Source of the DNA: Scleromitrula shiraiana | Lineage: Eukaryota > Ascomycota > Leotiomycetes > Helotiales > Sclerotiniaceae | Direction of reading: 5' to 3' | Length of the DNA stretch: 64,000 nt | Assembly: GCA_028455995.1 (NCBI GenBank) | Contig: JABELC010000005.1 | Coordinates: forward strand, 2,480,001-2,544,000 | Shown: one piece after another, positions 1-12,618 of the stretch | Numbering within the stretch: the first letter of the stretch is position 1 | Layout: each line of letters begins with the position of its first letter | Translations under genes and position numbers: made by a program | The notes under the pieces: model-generated | The model's input: only the letters and a program-made list of their open reading frames with translations | What the model was told of the DNA's origin: nothing | Database searches by the model: none

Positions 1-585
1 ATGTGGGTAAACTTTTCAAAAAATTTGCAGTGGGAATTTTCCCCAACTTATTTTCCCAGCTCCATCACGTGATAGATATATCTTGATAAGATATTATGAG
101 GGAAACGGAATGTGTTTTAGATCATCTAATGTTAAGCTACTTGATCCTAAATCAAATCATAACTACGGTCGCTAACCTTGGAAGTCGGACACAAAATTAA
201 GTTCATCTCATGATATTGAAGCTTATGTCTTTCAACTGTCTAGATAATTCGGTTGCTATGGAGAGAACAAACAAGAGGGTCATGTCAGCATGTGTAAACT
301 TCGGCAGATCCCCCAAATATTGGAGATAGTAAAAGTGGAAGGAAAGTCCTTGGATGAAATAACATTATGATAATTAATATCACCCACCACGAATTTAATA
401 CGTATTAGAAAAACTGTCATGCGATTACTTGTTGATCTCATCTGCACTTATATCAATTTAAAGGGTTAATCGAAAAATCCTCGTCGAATGCCAGCACATC
501 GAAATTGAACCTCATTCGGGCGAACGTAAACACGAGAGAAAGAGGAGTTTACGATTACCGCGATAACCTGACTTCGAGGGCAAAG
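1..585. other. Upstream flank of hymA, no gene seen
   Basis: No coding frame, RNA gene or repeat could be supported. The last 100 bases before 586 presumably hold the hymA promoter and 5' UTR; an in-frame ATG at 505 exists, but family proteins begin at the MSFLFGR start at 586. Confidence 0.5.
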
Positions 586-1898
586 ATGTCATTTCTTTTC
601 GGTCGAAGACCACGTCCTAATACAGTGGATCTCTCGAAGCAGGCAAAGGACCTGATATTGAAACTCGATGCCCCAGGAGGTGCAGTGAAGGTATACTTCG
701 AGAGGATTTACTGGCTTCTTTGAATGATGAGTGAGCTGACGAGTAAACAGGCTGAAGAGCTCGCAAAGTCTCTAGTGCAGATGAAATTTATCCTACAAGG
801 CACCCAAGGTATGCTTCTGCCTCTCTTCCTACGTGAATCGCATTTGCGATAGATTGCTAACATAGTAGTAGAAGTCGAGAGCAGCCCAGAACAAATACAT
901 CAACTAGTGACTGGAATGATACAAGAAGACTTGTTACACCTCCTCGCTGTCAATCTACACCGTCTACCTTTCGAATCTCGGAAGGATGCTCAAGTCATCT
1001 TCTCTTATGTCCTCCGTTTCCGACCTGCGACAGCATCACCCAAGAGCGAGCCAATGGCCTTGAGCTACGTCATAAATAATAGACCAGAGGTGTTAGTGGA
1101 GTTGTGCAATGGTTACGAACACAAAGAAAGTGCTACACCTGCTGGTACAGTTCTCAGGGAGGTTCTAAAGAGCGATGCAGCTGCAGCTATCATTCTTTAC
1201 AATGATCCTAAGGAAGGCGATGCTAGCTCAAAAGGGTTAACCAACATACAACCAGAATTGAAGCAAACTGGAGATGGAGTTTTTTGGAAATTCTTTAATT
1301 GGATTGATCAAGGATCCTTTGAAGTTGGAGCAGATGCTTTCACAACATTCAGGGTAGGCAAGCCCATTATTGGCAACCTCAGGAGAAGAATGCTGACTTT
1401 TTACAGGAACTTTTGACAAAGCACAAACAAATAGTTGCACAATATTTGGCTACTAACTTTGATCTATTTTTCGACAAATACAACAATATTCTAGTCCAAT
1501 CATCAAGTTACGTGACTAAACGACAATCCATAAAACTCCTGGGCGAGATCCTTCTGGACCGAGCCAACTATGCAGTGATGACAGCATACGTTGATAGAGG
1601 AGAGCATTTAAAAATATGCATGAATCTTCTTCGAGACGAGAGAAAGATGGTACAATATGAAGGATTCCATGTTTTCAAAGTCTTCGTCGCAAACCCACAT
1701 AAATCCATTGCGGTACAAAGGATACTGCTCAACAATAGAGAAAAGTTGTTAAACTTTTTGAAACATTTCTTAGAAGATCGTACCGAGGATGAGCAATTTA
1801 TTGATGAGAGAGAGTTTTTGATAAAGCAGATTGAGAGAATGCCCCCTACACCTATTGAGCCTACTCAGAAACCGGCACTCTTAGGATCCGGGCGTTAG
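586..1898 (+). CDS. hymA: Mo25/CAB39-family scaffold protein HymA (Hym1)
   Basis: Exons 586-690, 751-808, 872-1353 and 1407-1898 join in phase to give 378 residues, the usual length for Mo25. The start MSFLFGR, the helical-repeat body and the FKVFVANP motif near residue 290 are family hallmarks. Mo25/Hym1 proteins are armadillo-like scaffolds that hold STE20/GCK kinases active; in fungi they belong to the RAM/MOR (NDR kinase) network controlling polarity, septation and, in Aspergillus nidulans, conidiophore development. All introns are short (60, 63 and 53 bp) with GT..AG ends. I rejected the in-frame ATG at 505, which only adds an unrelated leader. Function is inferred from homology; the family call is very secure. 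Confidence 0.95.
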
Positions 1899-2490
1899 AT
1901 GATAGATCATAAATTTCAGGGGGTTGAAGGAGACAGGAGTTGGTTGATAGATAATGATGAAATACATAAGGGGGCATTGACGGCAGGATACGACATGAGC
2001 ATAATTGGAGTTGGGGCATATTCGGTTTTGATGAAATGGAATTGGGAGCGATGACTGTAACCAGCCGAGGAGTTTTGACATATCATTGAGGTGCCACAAG
2101 TATGGAGATCATATTATAATGTCTGCATCCATAAGACCTAAGAAAGAGATACATTCAATAGAAGATCATATGAGATCATTTGTGAATATTCATTAATGCT
2201 GGATAGCAGTGATGTCCCCAAAACGAGATTGTATTAAAAGTGCGGGAATACGATCTAGTCTTAATGAAGACTAGCGTCAAAATTCAGCCTTTCGCGTTCT
2301 GTCGCGATTTGGCGCAACTTTTGAAGAGTAGAACCATTCATCTATCGTAGGAGTAGGAATTAAACCAGCAACCATATTCATTCAATCAATCAATTTATTG
2401 AATCCAGGCAATCGCAAGATAAATATTCAGTTTATAATAAGGAAATTTCACCTGGGCATTAATTGTACCTGATAAGGCAGTTTTGTCAAG
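1899..2490. other. Intergenic: hymA 3' region and snf12 promoter
   Basis: Nothing coding recognised. AT-moderate sequence between two co-oriented genes. Confidence 0.5.
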
Positions 2491-4296
2491 ATGCAGGCCC
2501 AATATCGATCATATCAACAACAAACACCTTCAAGGTCATCTCATGGCGCTGCAGGCAATAGAAGAGGTATTGGTATGTATTATGTCGCAGCAATAAAAAC
2601 TACACCATAGTCATCTCACATCATATACTAGTTCTCTTCCCGACGTGTCCTCGTTCCCCCCAATTATCCTCATCCCTGGTGGTTGCGCAAATCATGAAAT
2701 TATGCATCCTTTGATGGCTCACATCATCGCATGAGAGCATTTGAACTAACCCGTAAATGTAGGACCCATGGTTGCAGCAGGTAGAGATCCTAGGGAAGCA
2801 GCCTTATCGATGTCGCAACAGCAAGCCCAGCAGCAGCAACAAGCATTGAAGCAAAAGGAAGCAGCTAGGAAACGTGCTAGGGAACCTACAGATAAGAATA
2901 TTCCGGATGGTGTTGAGGATATTATTATTGGAGATGGTGTTCAGAGATATAAAGAATTGAGGGATGTGGAGAGGCGATTGGATGCAACTATGACCAGGAA
3001 GAGATTGGATATTCGGGAAGCTGTGGATAGAAATGTCAAGGTTTGTTTGGAAACATTTGTGGTGCCGATGCGATGCTGATTATTTGCAGAGGCATAGGAC
3101 TTTAAGAATTTGGATCAGTAATACAGTGGAGGACCAGCCATGGCAATCAGATACCCTGGATGTGGATGCTTTTGATTTCAGCACAAACATGGATTCTTCG
3201 TTCCGAGTTAAGATTGAAGGCAGATTGTTAGATGATGACGAGGAGGAGGAGGATAGTGATAGTGATGATGAAGACGAACCAGCGGATGAAGGCGACCCTA
3301 TGGATGAAGACAAGAAGAAAAAGAAAGCAAAAAGCCCTGGGAAACTTTACAGATTATCGCATTTCTTCAAATCTATGACAGTCGACTTCCAAGGGAACCG
3401 CAACAAGGACGGCGTAGATCAGAATGTGGAGTGGAAAAAACCAAGCCCGGCGCCAAATTTGAATGGCCTTCCTGCGGCTGCCGACTTTGACCAATTGGAA
3501 TTTAAACGAGGAGGCGATGAAAACTGCAACATCATCATCAACTTTGTTCGAGACGAGACCCCAGAAAGATTTCAGTTAAGTCATGTACTTGCAGCTATCC
3601 TAGATACCAACGTGGGTACTCGCGAAGAAGTAACCATGGGTATTTGGAGTTATATCAAAGCTATGGGACTTGCAGATGATGATGAGAAGAGGACATTTGA
3701 TTTAGATGATCAACTTAGACCAGTAGGTTATTTTCAAGCCTTAAATTTTCGATACATAAGCTAATGTACTATAGCTTTTTCCAAGGCAAGAGAAAGGATA
3801 TTGGCCTCAATTAGGTGATGCTATCATATCACATACAACAATTCTTCAGCCAGTTAGACTCCCTTACACTATTCGTGTCGATAAGGAATTTCACGAGAAT
3901 CCAGAACCAACAATTTACGATGTTCAAGTCACTGTTGAAGACCCTCTACGTGCAGCACTTGAAGCGGCGACTAAGAACCCTGAGTATGTTTCTAGCCTCC
4001 TAGAAATCTCAAATCTAGACAAACAGCTCGCTATACTTGTCCGGGCAATCTCAAATTCCAAATCAAAACATGCATTCCTAGATTCTTTATCAAAGAATCC
4101 TACAGAATTCATCATGAAATGGATTAGTTCTCAAAAGAGGGATTTGGAAATCATAGGAGGCGATGGAACTAGAGGTGGTGGAGAAGATGCTACAAGTGAT
4201 GAGTTTAGAAGAGGTGGTAGTGATGGTGTGTGGGGAAGCTCGAACGTCAGGGAAATTGCTACTACAATAGCTAACACTGGGAAGATGATGAGGTAG
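2491..4296 (+). CDS. snf12: SWI/SNF (and/or RSC) complex 60-kDa subunit, SMARCD/Snf12/Ssr3/Rsc6 family
   Basis: Exons 2491-2572, 2763-3040, 3090-3722 and 3775-4296 join in phase to give 504 residues. The N-terminus is Gln-rich (about 45-60). A short acidic/basic patch (DDDEEEEDSDSDDEDE then KKKKK) interrupts the core near residue 170. A SWIB domain follows at about 265-335 (ERFQLS..LA..L, GIWSYIKAMGL, DDQLRPLF), and the C-terminal part is helical. SMARCD proteins are structural core subunits of nucleosome remodellers and act in the nucleus. Filamentous fungi usually have one such protein serving SWI/SNF and/or RSC, so the yeast name is used loosely. The 49-bp intron at 3041 and the 52-bp intron at 3723 break the SWIB region; removing them restores the conserved core. 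Confidence 0.92.
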
Positions 4297-4641
4297 AAAG
4301 AGGGTAGATGTTTCCTTGTCGGTTTCTAGTTAATGATATCACAATGATTTAGTCAATGGTGGGAGTTGGGATTCGGCTTCCTATGACTGACTGTATGCTA
4401 CATGTATAATTATTAAACTTTACAATATGAAAAGCAAAAATATTAGAAACAGCAAAATATCCACTTTGCTACACTTGCTCTAAGGGGTTTCGGAGATTTC
4501 GGTGATAAGAAAGTTAAGGTCTTGCATCCCGAAAAGCTACCCCTGTTCGTACGTCGCAAAGCATTGAGCTTTCCCGTGCTCCCCTCAGTTTCCACTTTGG
4601 GCGACAACACAACTTCTAAATTATTTCCTTACATCTTACAA
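4297..4641. other. Intergenic, no feature seen
   Basis: Short spacer holding the snf12 3' UTR and the promoter of the dehydrogenase gene. Confidence 0.5.
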
Positions 4642-5796
4642 ATGCAAAGATTTTCTTTTCTCCGTTCTGCTACTACTTTAATATCAAAGTTCCAGAGCAC
4701 ATCTCCAGGAATTCTAACACCTTTCTCAATTCCCATTAAACTATCAAAAAGTCACGATTACACATTCCCATCCTCGAGAAGCAACCTTTCACAGCAAATC
4801 AAATTTAGATTTTATACTACTAGTTCTCTACCCAATATGTCTCCTCCAGTCTTCGCCGAAACCAATACTGCCGTTATCACTGGTGGTGCCTCGGGAATTG
4901 GGCTTGCTCTCGCCAATAAATGTGTCAAGGCAGGAATGAACATTCTCTTACTCGATAAGAATCAAGAAAATCTATCTCTTGCAGAAAAGTACTTGACGGG
5001 TAAAGGATCGACTCCTAAACAGCTAATAAAGAGTATTGCTATGGATGTTTCTAGCTTGAAAGACTGGGAAATGGCCAAGGAAACGATTGAGTCGGATTTT
5101 GCAGGTATGTTTTATGATAACCATTATTATGTTATTAGTAAAATAACTGAACCTCTAAAACCAGGAACAATCCACCTCATCGCTCTTAACGCTGGTACAT
5201 CCATGCGTGGGACTTGGGCTAATTCCGGCTCGGCTGAATATTTTCAGAAAATTCTTTCAGTTAATCTCTTTGGTGTCATCAACGGCATTAACTCTTTACT
5301 TCCATATGTACCTAAGCAATCATCTCTCTGTTCCATTATTATCACTGGTAGTAAACAAGGAATCACAAACCCACCCGGAAACCCAGCCTATAACGCTAGT
5401 AAAGCGGCCGTCAAAACGTTAGCTGAACATTTATCTTTTGATTTGGCCAAGTCCCATCCACATGTATCTACACATCTATTAGTACCAGGCTGGACATATA
5501 CTGGTATGACTGGCGGCGGGAGTCCGTTCGAGAGTAGTGGAGATAAGGTAGAGAAGGTAGAGAAGCCAATTCCGAAAGGAGCCTGGAGTCCTGAGCAGGT
5601 GGTGGAGTATTTGGAAAAGAAGATGGAGGAGGGCAAATTTTATGTACTTTGTCCTGATGGAGATGTTACTGAGGAGATGGATAAGAAGAGGATGGCTTGG
5701 GGTGTGGGTGATGCGGTTGAGGGTAGACAACCATTGAGTAGGTGGAGAGGAGAGTACAAGGAGGAGTTTGAGCAGTTTATGAAGAGAGATTTGTGA
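4642..5796 (+). CDS. Short-chain dehydrogenase/reductase, probably mitochondrial
   Basis: Classical SDR: cofactor motif TGGASGIG at about residue 80, an NAGT motif, a catalytic Ser region (IITGSKQG) and YNASK with catalytic Tyr and Lys. One intron at 5105-5164 is exactly 60 bp with no stop, so the frame stays open through it; removing it gives DFAGTIH and a 364-residue protein. Two starts are possible. ATG 4642 adds a 65-residue leader rich in Ser, Arg and Lys with few acids, like a mitochondrial presequence. ATG 4837 (MSPPVF) gives a plain cytosolic SDR. Substrate is unknown; the C-terminal half has an acidic/basic tail after the SDR fold. Family call secure, localisation inferred. Confidence 0.88.
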   Translation: MQRFSFLRSATTLISKFQSTSPGILTPFSIPIKLSKSHDYTFPSSRSNLSQQIKFRFYTTSSLPNMSPPVFAETNTAVITGGASGIGLALANKCVKAGMNILLLDKNQENLSLAEKYLTGKGSTPKQLIKSIAMDVSSLKDWEMAKETIESDFAGMFYDNHYYVISKITEPLKPGTIHLIALNAGTSMRGTWANSGSAEYFQKILSVNLFGVINGINSLLPYVPKQSSLCSIIITGSKQGITNPPGNPAYNASKAAVKTLAEHLSFDLAKSHPHVSTHLLVPGWTYTGMTGGGSPFESSGDKVEKVEKPIPKGAWSPEQVVEYLEKKMEEGKFYVLCPDGDVTEEMDKKRMAWGVGDAVEGRQPLSRWRGEYKEEFEQFMKRDL

Positions 5797-6785
5797 GGTA
5801 CAGGTACTACCCACTCGAGATGTTTGGCAGAATTTGTGAATGCTTGAGCGTTAGATTAATATGGCCTGGAGGCAGGTTCGAAGATAGTCTGATAGCGGCT
5901 AATACCGTATCAGATATGTATGACTCTTCTACTTGAATGGAAGTAATATGCTCTCGGTGATTCAAATACAACAGTTATGACATTGCTTTACATGTTTGCT
6001 ATAAGGATATGTCGAGAACAGTTATAGACGTGAGCCTTTTACGACTTGATAGTTCATTCTCTACCCCCCGAAAGATTGGATAACAATAAGCTATGCTTTT
6101 TCTCGTCAAAACCTAGAATTCATTTATCACATATCACTTGATAAATATATATGCATATAATAAATCGACTATACTTATCTAAGAGACACACGCTTCGTTT
6201 CGAGCTGTTTGAGTTCTAAATGTCCATTCAACTAATGGACAATGATATATGAATTTTGATACTGAATATCTATATCTAATATGAACAACTATATCTTAAA
6301 TATATATCCAAACATATGTTATTCAAAGGATATTTCGATGTCTGTATTCTGATTGGACATTAGAAAATGAATTAGCTCGTTCGTTAGTATATGTCACCAT
6401 AAACTTATTAGATATATTGGTTCTAAACAATCATCTACTTTTATCCAACACTAATAAACTAAAATATTCGATTATATGTATTTGTTTGAAATGTTTATTT
6501 AGTTTCTTTTGATATTATCAAATTGGAAATCTATATTAATAATTTCTGTTGTAGACATCTGTAATAAGTGTATAAACAGACGAATCGTTGCAGTCTGTAT
6601 GTATAATCCAGCATACATGTAGGATTTATCTCATTTCATCCTATGTTGAATAAGCGATTAAGATAAGCAAACATATAAACCTCTTTTCTAGATAGAAAAT
6701 ATCTCTGATATATCTGTTGATCTCTCGACCTCTTTTTCCTCTATTCGTTCCTTCCATCCTCTGGTTTTGCAGAATGATAAATTAT
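5797..6785. other. AT-rich convergent intergenic region
   Basis: Lies between the 3' ends of the dehydrogenase (+) and the FMN-binding gene (-). It contains one copy of a dispersed short repeat (separate entry) and otherwise non-coding AT-rich DNA. Confidence 0.5.
6193..6290 (-). repeat. Dispersed repeat copy A (CAGCTCG-terminal family)
   Basis: Read on the minus strand it ends with TAGTTGAATGGACATTTAGA, then ACTCAAACAGCTCG. Closely similar ends occur near 9262, 14500, 32055 and 37715. Boundaries on the other side are not resolved. Confidence 0.5.
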
Positions 6786-8326
6786 TCATTCTTTAACAGC
6801 AGCCTCCCTCGCATGTTCCTCACTTTCTTTATTCTTCTCTTCAATAAACTTCGTGACATGCGCCGGTACCTGTATCATTATAAAATCAGCTATTGATTAT
6901 TTTCTTCCTTTTTTCCATCCCATCTCACAACCCACCCCCCCCCCCCCCCCTAAAACTCACCCAAAAAAATAAACAAAAAATAGATTCTTACCTTATCAAC
7001 CAAACAATCACCCCCTTTAACAGGTGTCCCATAAGTAGTATACGTAGGAATAACACCAGTCCAAGTTTTAGCTCGAAGCTCGGTATCTTTTAGATCGTGA
7101 CGATCATCGTGGGGAGGTCCAGAACGGATTTTTGCGGATGCGCTGAGGGGAGTAATGCGGAGGATCTGGAGAGAAAAAAAGAGGGGTTAGTTTGGGGGTT
7201 GGCGGGTGGGAAGGGAAAGTGGTGAGAGGACGGGGAGGGGAGAGGAGGGAGTGAAAGAGATGAAGTAAATGGAGTAGAGTAGAGTGGGAATCAGATGCAG
7301 TGAGTGAGTATTATATCAATATACCCTAGGTAATCAGATTAACTCGAAATGAGATGGGGGGCTTAGGTTGGCGAATAGACTTATTCATATTTAGATTCTC
7401 ATGTATTTATCCACATATCAATATGTTTTTGGATTTCCAAGAAGTATCATACAAACGTGAATGAGTGCAAAAGTATGGTACGTATGGAGACATATGGCTG
7501 GATCAATGAAGTGGTACTAATCACTCCTGGAATCTATGAATCTGGTGGGATAGAATAATATAGGAAAACATTCGTAAATGAATGTAGCAAATGAGGAAGA
7601 AAAGGAAATAAAACCATACTTGAGTAGTAGTCATCTCGGTTTTGTTAGGTGGTACTCTAGTATGTTGCCATCTATCTTCCACAACTTTATTTGTGATTTT
7701 CTCCATTGCCCACTACATTCATATTCATTAGCCAAAACAAATCATGGAAACTCTCTCGATAGATATTTATCCCAACTCTAAGTCATAAGAGAAAGAAAAC
7801 CGAGTCGAATTAAAACAAACAAAAACAACATACCAATTTCTCCTCGGCATCATCAACAACTCTCGCATACCCCTGCAGAACCACGCTTCTATAATTAAAA
7901 CTATGATTGTTAGGCGTCAAAGCGAGCACCACGCCATCAAACATAGTCGCCGAAACCGTAACCGGTAATCCCTCTTCCTCTTCTCCACCAGCTGATTTCC
8001 CCAATCTCATCAACCGTGAACTTACATATCCGTGGAGATAGAGATCTAAATCATCGGATAGTTCAGCGGAGGGGTTGGAATAAGATCCCATGAAGCCGAG
8101 CATGGGGAGGAGAACGGGGAAGGGGTCGGAGGGGTCCGGGGTGGAGAAGGCGATTTGCAGGATGGGGGAGAGGTTTATTATTGAGTGGATTGTTTCATGG
8201 TCGTATTTTGCTGGTGAGGGGTATTAGTTCTTGAGTTGGATGGTGGATGGAGGAAAAGGGGGGAGGAGTACCGCGGGGTTTGTACCGGTTTACGGTATTG
8301 ATGGGGGTTTTGGGGTAGTCTGTCAT
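6786..8326 (-). CDS. FMN-binding split-barrel (pyridoxamine-5'-phosphate-oxidase-like) protein
   Basis: Five exons on the minus strand: 8272-8326, 7834-8210, 7620-7712, 6992-7165 and 6786-6869. They join in phase to give 260 residues. The order of motifs matches the fungal flavin-nucleotide-binding family: RAKYDHETIHSIIN near residue 18, a segment containing LHGYVSSRLMR, SFNYRSVVLQGYARVV, LWAMEKITNKVV, and the WTGVIPTYTTYG end. Members bind FMN; the physiological reaction is not established. The fourth intron (7166-7619) is 454 bp, unusually long here. The fifth intron (6870-6991) carries an uninterrupted C run (about 6939-6950 on the plus strand). Confidence 0.85.
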
Positions 8327-9572
8327 TTTGCTTCCTCTTTGTTTCTTTGGGGAAATATATTATCCGAGGTTGATTGATTGATTGAGGTCAAGAAAAGAAA
8401 ATTAACAAGTTTATATATCCAAAGTTCAAGATACTCGTGACTCACATTCATTAGATTTTGATATACCTACTCGTATTTGATGGAATTAGATCAGAGGCAA
8501 GTTAGAAGTGTAGTCTAGTGTGTACATTGACTCATCTGGCTTTGGTATTATGTCATATAATAGAATAGTAATTGCAGTGAATCATATGATATTATTTTCT
8601 AAATCACGAAAATTTACTAGTATACTAGTATATTTTTTAATCTAATTTCAAGTTATTACTAGTATATTAAATCCGAGTCGATTTTATACTATACATAAAA
8701 AATTTCAATATAATAAAAAATAATTAATTACACTTTCATCAACATGTTCGTTTAATCGATTAATCAGAAATCTCTGTTGATTTGTTGTTGGATACGGCAT
8801 GCAATGGCGATAATACAATGGCATCGAATATTCCAGTTAATTGGCTTCAAGTGATGTCATGACAATGAATAAATATCGTTTAAGCTTCAAGTTGTCGCTG
8901 TAGGACTGAGATGAGCATGGTAGACGAAGTATTGTGATAAAACTGCCATCATACGTTATTATTTGACGTAGTTCAAAACGTCTCTTCCGATACTAAAGGG
9001 TATACTAATTTATTCATCGCCTCATGCAAACAGATAGATTCCAAATTGGTGATCACTCAGACCTTTTCCAGGTCGAGTTCATCTATTTTCTAATGTTCGT
9101 TTAAAAGTTAGACATTCGGATTTTTCTTCGACCAATTTACCTTGAAATAGTTTTAAGCTATTTTGATCATAAATGTCTGTTTAAGATGTTATAATTCGGA
9201 TAGAGTATATATGAAGTGACTGTATTTTGTCTGAACGGACATTCAGAAATTGAACAGCTCGCGTTGGGATCATCATTCTTATTGATAGAAGGAAGGTTGA
9301 TCGGCGATTCTTGATTGTTGTACAAGCTGCTGCTGTTGATTTGGGAAAGATAGTCATTTGGAATTCGCTCACGCGCAATAAGTGTTGTGATTGGTTGATG
9401 GGTGTATGGATCGCATTCATATGAGCTTGATGATCGGTGGAGATTTCTGATCTTGAATAACTTGTTTATACGAAGGGATATCTGACTTCAACCTCACCGA
9501 CATCCAAACTCTTAACAGAAAATCACAGCAATGATACCCAACTATTACCTCCTACCACACTCAAACTACAAG
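8327..9572. other. AT-rich intergenic region, no gene seen
   Basis: Holds ACTAGT-like short repeats at about 8610-8680 and a copy of the CAGCTCG-terminal dispersed repeat ending near 9262. No coding frame with recognisable content. Confidence 0.5.
9058..9262 (+). repeat. Dispersed repeat copy B (CAGCTCG-terminal family)
   Basis: The segment contains repeated ATGTCTGTTTAA/ATGTTCGTTTAA-like words and ends with GGACATTCAGAAATTGAACAGCTCG, here given split: GGACATTCAGAA then ATTGAACAGCTCG. The left boundary is approximate. Confidence 0.4.
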
Positions 9573-10788
9573 TTATTGACCGATATACCCATTGTTATTG
9601 GTCATAAATACCACCTGCACAGCCGCAAACCTGTATAAAATCCAATCAGCAAAAGTTTCCTCAAATACTTCTTACCCGCATTGCAACTAAAAGATGTACA
9701 TACGCAGAAGTAGCCGCAAAGATCTCCCCCCTACCAGACCTCGTCATAACCGCCAAGCAGAAAGCAAAGAAGCCCGTAAACAATACAGAGATTAACAATC
9801 GCATCAGGATGGATGATACGAAATATAGGATTATAATACTAGTTATTGGGAGCATGGATGCAATTACTGTGCTGAGTATTGAGACGGCGCGAGTTACGTT
9901 TCGGTCTTCGTATTGATATATTTGTGAGCCGTCGAATGAGTCGGTGATAGGTTCTAGATTGGATGTTGAAGTTGGAGTAGATAGCGGTGTTGATGCCGGA
10001 GTTGCAGTTGTGGATGTACAAAGGGTTAGTGAAGTTGAGTTTGAGTTTGTACTATTTACATGTTGCGGCGGTGAGTTTCCTTTTTCAATATCCTCGACTT
10101 GATTTGCCGGCGAGCTCTTTTGTCCAGAACTTGAAAGTGGTGTTTTGAAATTCTTTAATATCTTACGATGAAGATATGGAATGCATTTTTGAATTATAAA
10201 TCGAGAAAATGGATCGCTAGATGGTTTTTTTTGGATGGCGAAAAGATCATCGGTGTTTTGAGTGGACCAACTATTTCTGTCTCGGCTAGTAAGGGGGTTA
10301 TTTCCCAGATGAGGTCGTTGAAGCCAGGAGCGAAGAAAATTTAAATCACGTCCTCTTGGAGGTGGAATGTTGGATAGAGAGATTTGTTGGGCTAGGAGAG
10401 AATCTGTCGATTTAAGTGAGTAGTGATGTTGAAAAATAAACACTTGTATTTATGGGATTTGAGATGATGATAAGCAGAAGAGAAATCATGAATTACTGTA
10501 TTCTTGAAGCTTCTCCCGAATTTGAAGAACTTTCTCCCACTGTTCTCTATCTTCATCGTCATCCCCCTCATATCCCTGCGCAAGCGAAAACCAATCTCTA
10601 GGATGCAATTCACGTTCTGGATATTTTTTATCACTCTGAGCAAGATCTTCGAGATCTTTCTCGAGATATGTCAGTTCTGCTTGCAGGTACAATATATTCT
10701 GCAGATTCAACCTTCGGAAACGTCGGAAGATGGCAAGTTCGCCATGCTGGTCCATCAAATTCGCAACTTTGGTATAGCCTTCAGTCAT
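9573..10788 (-). CDS. DUF6594-type membrane protein
   Basis: Three exons on the minus strand (10497-10788, 9704-10403, 9573-9630) join to 349 residues. The N-terminal part has the DUF6594 signature (RFRRLNLQNILYLQAEL, a LAQGYE-like acidic segment, KLQEY). A Ser/Thr-rich linker (about 200-240) leads to a hydrophobic C-terminus with three predicted membrane segments. The last exon was found by splicing at a GTATGT donor (9703), which restores the expected end EIFAATSAFAAVQVVF; reading straight through gives a different, shorter tail. DUF6594 proteins are common in filamentous fungi and their function is unknown. Confidence 0.85.
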
Positions 10789-12618
10789 TCTTCATTACGA
10801 GTTATATCGAAATGCTTTGGGATTAAATTTCCATTCCTAGTAGCGACCCTATACTAATATATAAACTTTGAAGGCTCAAAAGTGCCTTTGTGGAAGTTTT
10901 GCATTCTGCAGTGTTACGATTACGACATCGTGGCGCCATCAAAGCCCTATAAATGATTGTGTAATGAACACCAATCTGGTGGGGGTAGCCCTCTTCGATC
11001 ATATGCACATGATATCCCGAGCGTTGGTGGTTTTATCATTGGATAGTAATGATGCACAGCCACATTCGTTCTCTGTACTCGGCCTTCGGGCGACCTGCAT
11101 ATACTGTAATACCCCACGAATAAACAAGCAATCACACTCGCAGTCTTGAGTCTTTAGAGCTTCTAGTATAGTAGCGGGATGCGTGTATACGAATGCGAAA
11201 TATGATACCTCACACTCGGAGCCGCACCATATGTATGCAAAGAGTCGGATTACTACAGTGTTCACCGAGGTGATTGGAATTCTACTGTAATAGTTAGCAT
11301 AACCAGGGGATGTGATGTTTTAACTCAGTATTGAACAATCAAATTGCTTCATTGTCTGATTCAGTATTGAACAATCAAAATGTTTCATTGTCTGATTCAG
11401 TATTGAACAATCAAAATGTTTCATTGTCCGATTCAAAATTGAACAATCACAATGGGCGTTATGCATATATAATGTGATATCCAAGAAGAGTATGCCCTCT
11501 GGTGACATTTTTTGTTATACCGTGGTATCATGCATCATTCCAGTGCACTTAGATTTATCTTGAAAGCCCTGCGTTGCTAAATACATTCGATGGATCCTCA
11601 TGCTCTTATCCAGCAGATCCTCCTATTCAAATTCTTTTAAGGAGGTGGATTCGATCAGGCTTGGAGCTTCTTTTCGTGAGCGTGATTCCTATCCTGGGTT
11701 ATTAGAAAAGAATAGAGTTACCGAGATCGGTGAGATATCCCACTCGGTGTGATAGCAGAATATCAGTCTGAGCGATTCATCTACAGATGCTTTAGATTAT
11801 GGACGGTTAAAATGCACCATAAGGCTCTGTATAACGTAAGATGTGGGGTCGTAGCGTGGACTTCCTGTGTTTTAAACACCATTGATGTGAGTAGGGACTT
11901 TACAAATATCACACTGATTTCGAATATGCGTGGTCGGAAGCAAAGGTAAAAAAAAAGAGCCCAGAAGTGAGTTGGAATGAATTGAAATGAGGGCATTTTA
12001 AAAATGAGAATCCAGCGCATAACAAATGGCGTTAACACCTGACTTGAAAACACCACACCGTCAGAGATCATGTATTTAGTATTATAACTATTACTGTTAA
12101 AGGAAGTTTGGATCTCATCGACATTGTTTGCCTTATACAATATGAGCTGTTACCTGTTTGCCTTTTTCATTGTGGTGCGAGATTGGGTAAAAGAATGAGG
12201 CTGGATGACAGAGTACAGAGTCAGCTGTCCACAACCCTTATCGGTTCATGTAGTTTTCACGGATGCATGCCTTTCGAAAACAGCTAATCGGGTTTGAGTA
12301 GACCAGGTCAAGGTAAGAATGATTCCTAGCAAATTCATGCAATCAATGTGTGAATGCCAATGAGTATTCAAACCAATATCAAATAGGGCATTATCCGAAC
12401 GAGCCTCCGCATGGGGTCTGACTTCTTTGAAGCCCAACGGAAAATGAGCCATGCCCAGTTGGTAATCATGGAAGCCTATATCAAGGTCAATCTGTACGCG
12501 TTGTTGAAAGTAGGCTTGTATTCTTCGAACTTTGAAATACCAGAGAGCCTTGTGGATCTTAGCCCCAAAATCGTAAAGGCTACTTGATCATCGCAACAAC
12601 AACTTTCAACCTGAAATT
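10789..12618. other. Gene-poor region with a 36-bp tandem repeat
   Basis: 1.8 kb without a supported gene; the short open frames show no family signature and no plausible splicing. The only structure seen is the tandem repeat at 11329-11455. Confidence 0.5.
11329..11455. repeat. 36-bp direct tandem repeat, about 3.5 copies
   Basis: Units start at 11329, 11365, 11401 and (partial) 11437. Each begins TATTGAACAATCAAA and contains TTCATTGTCTGATTCA. Copies differ at only a few positions, so amplification is recent. Confidence 0.85.

Noticed and set aside
6939..6950. Poly-C run as a functional element
   Set aside because: It lies in an intron of the FMN-binding gene; a simple homopolymer.
9661..9703. 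Read-through C-terminus of the DUF6594 protein
   Set aside because: A GTATGT donor at 9703 and the exon at 9573-9630 restore the family end FAAVQVVF.
11781..12140. 119-codon minus-strand open frame
   Set aside because: Composition is random-like and no family is recognised.
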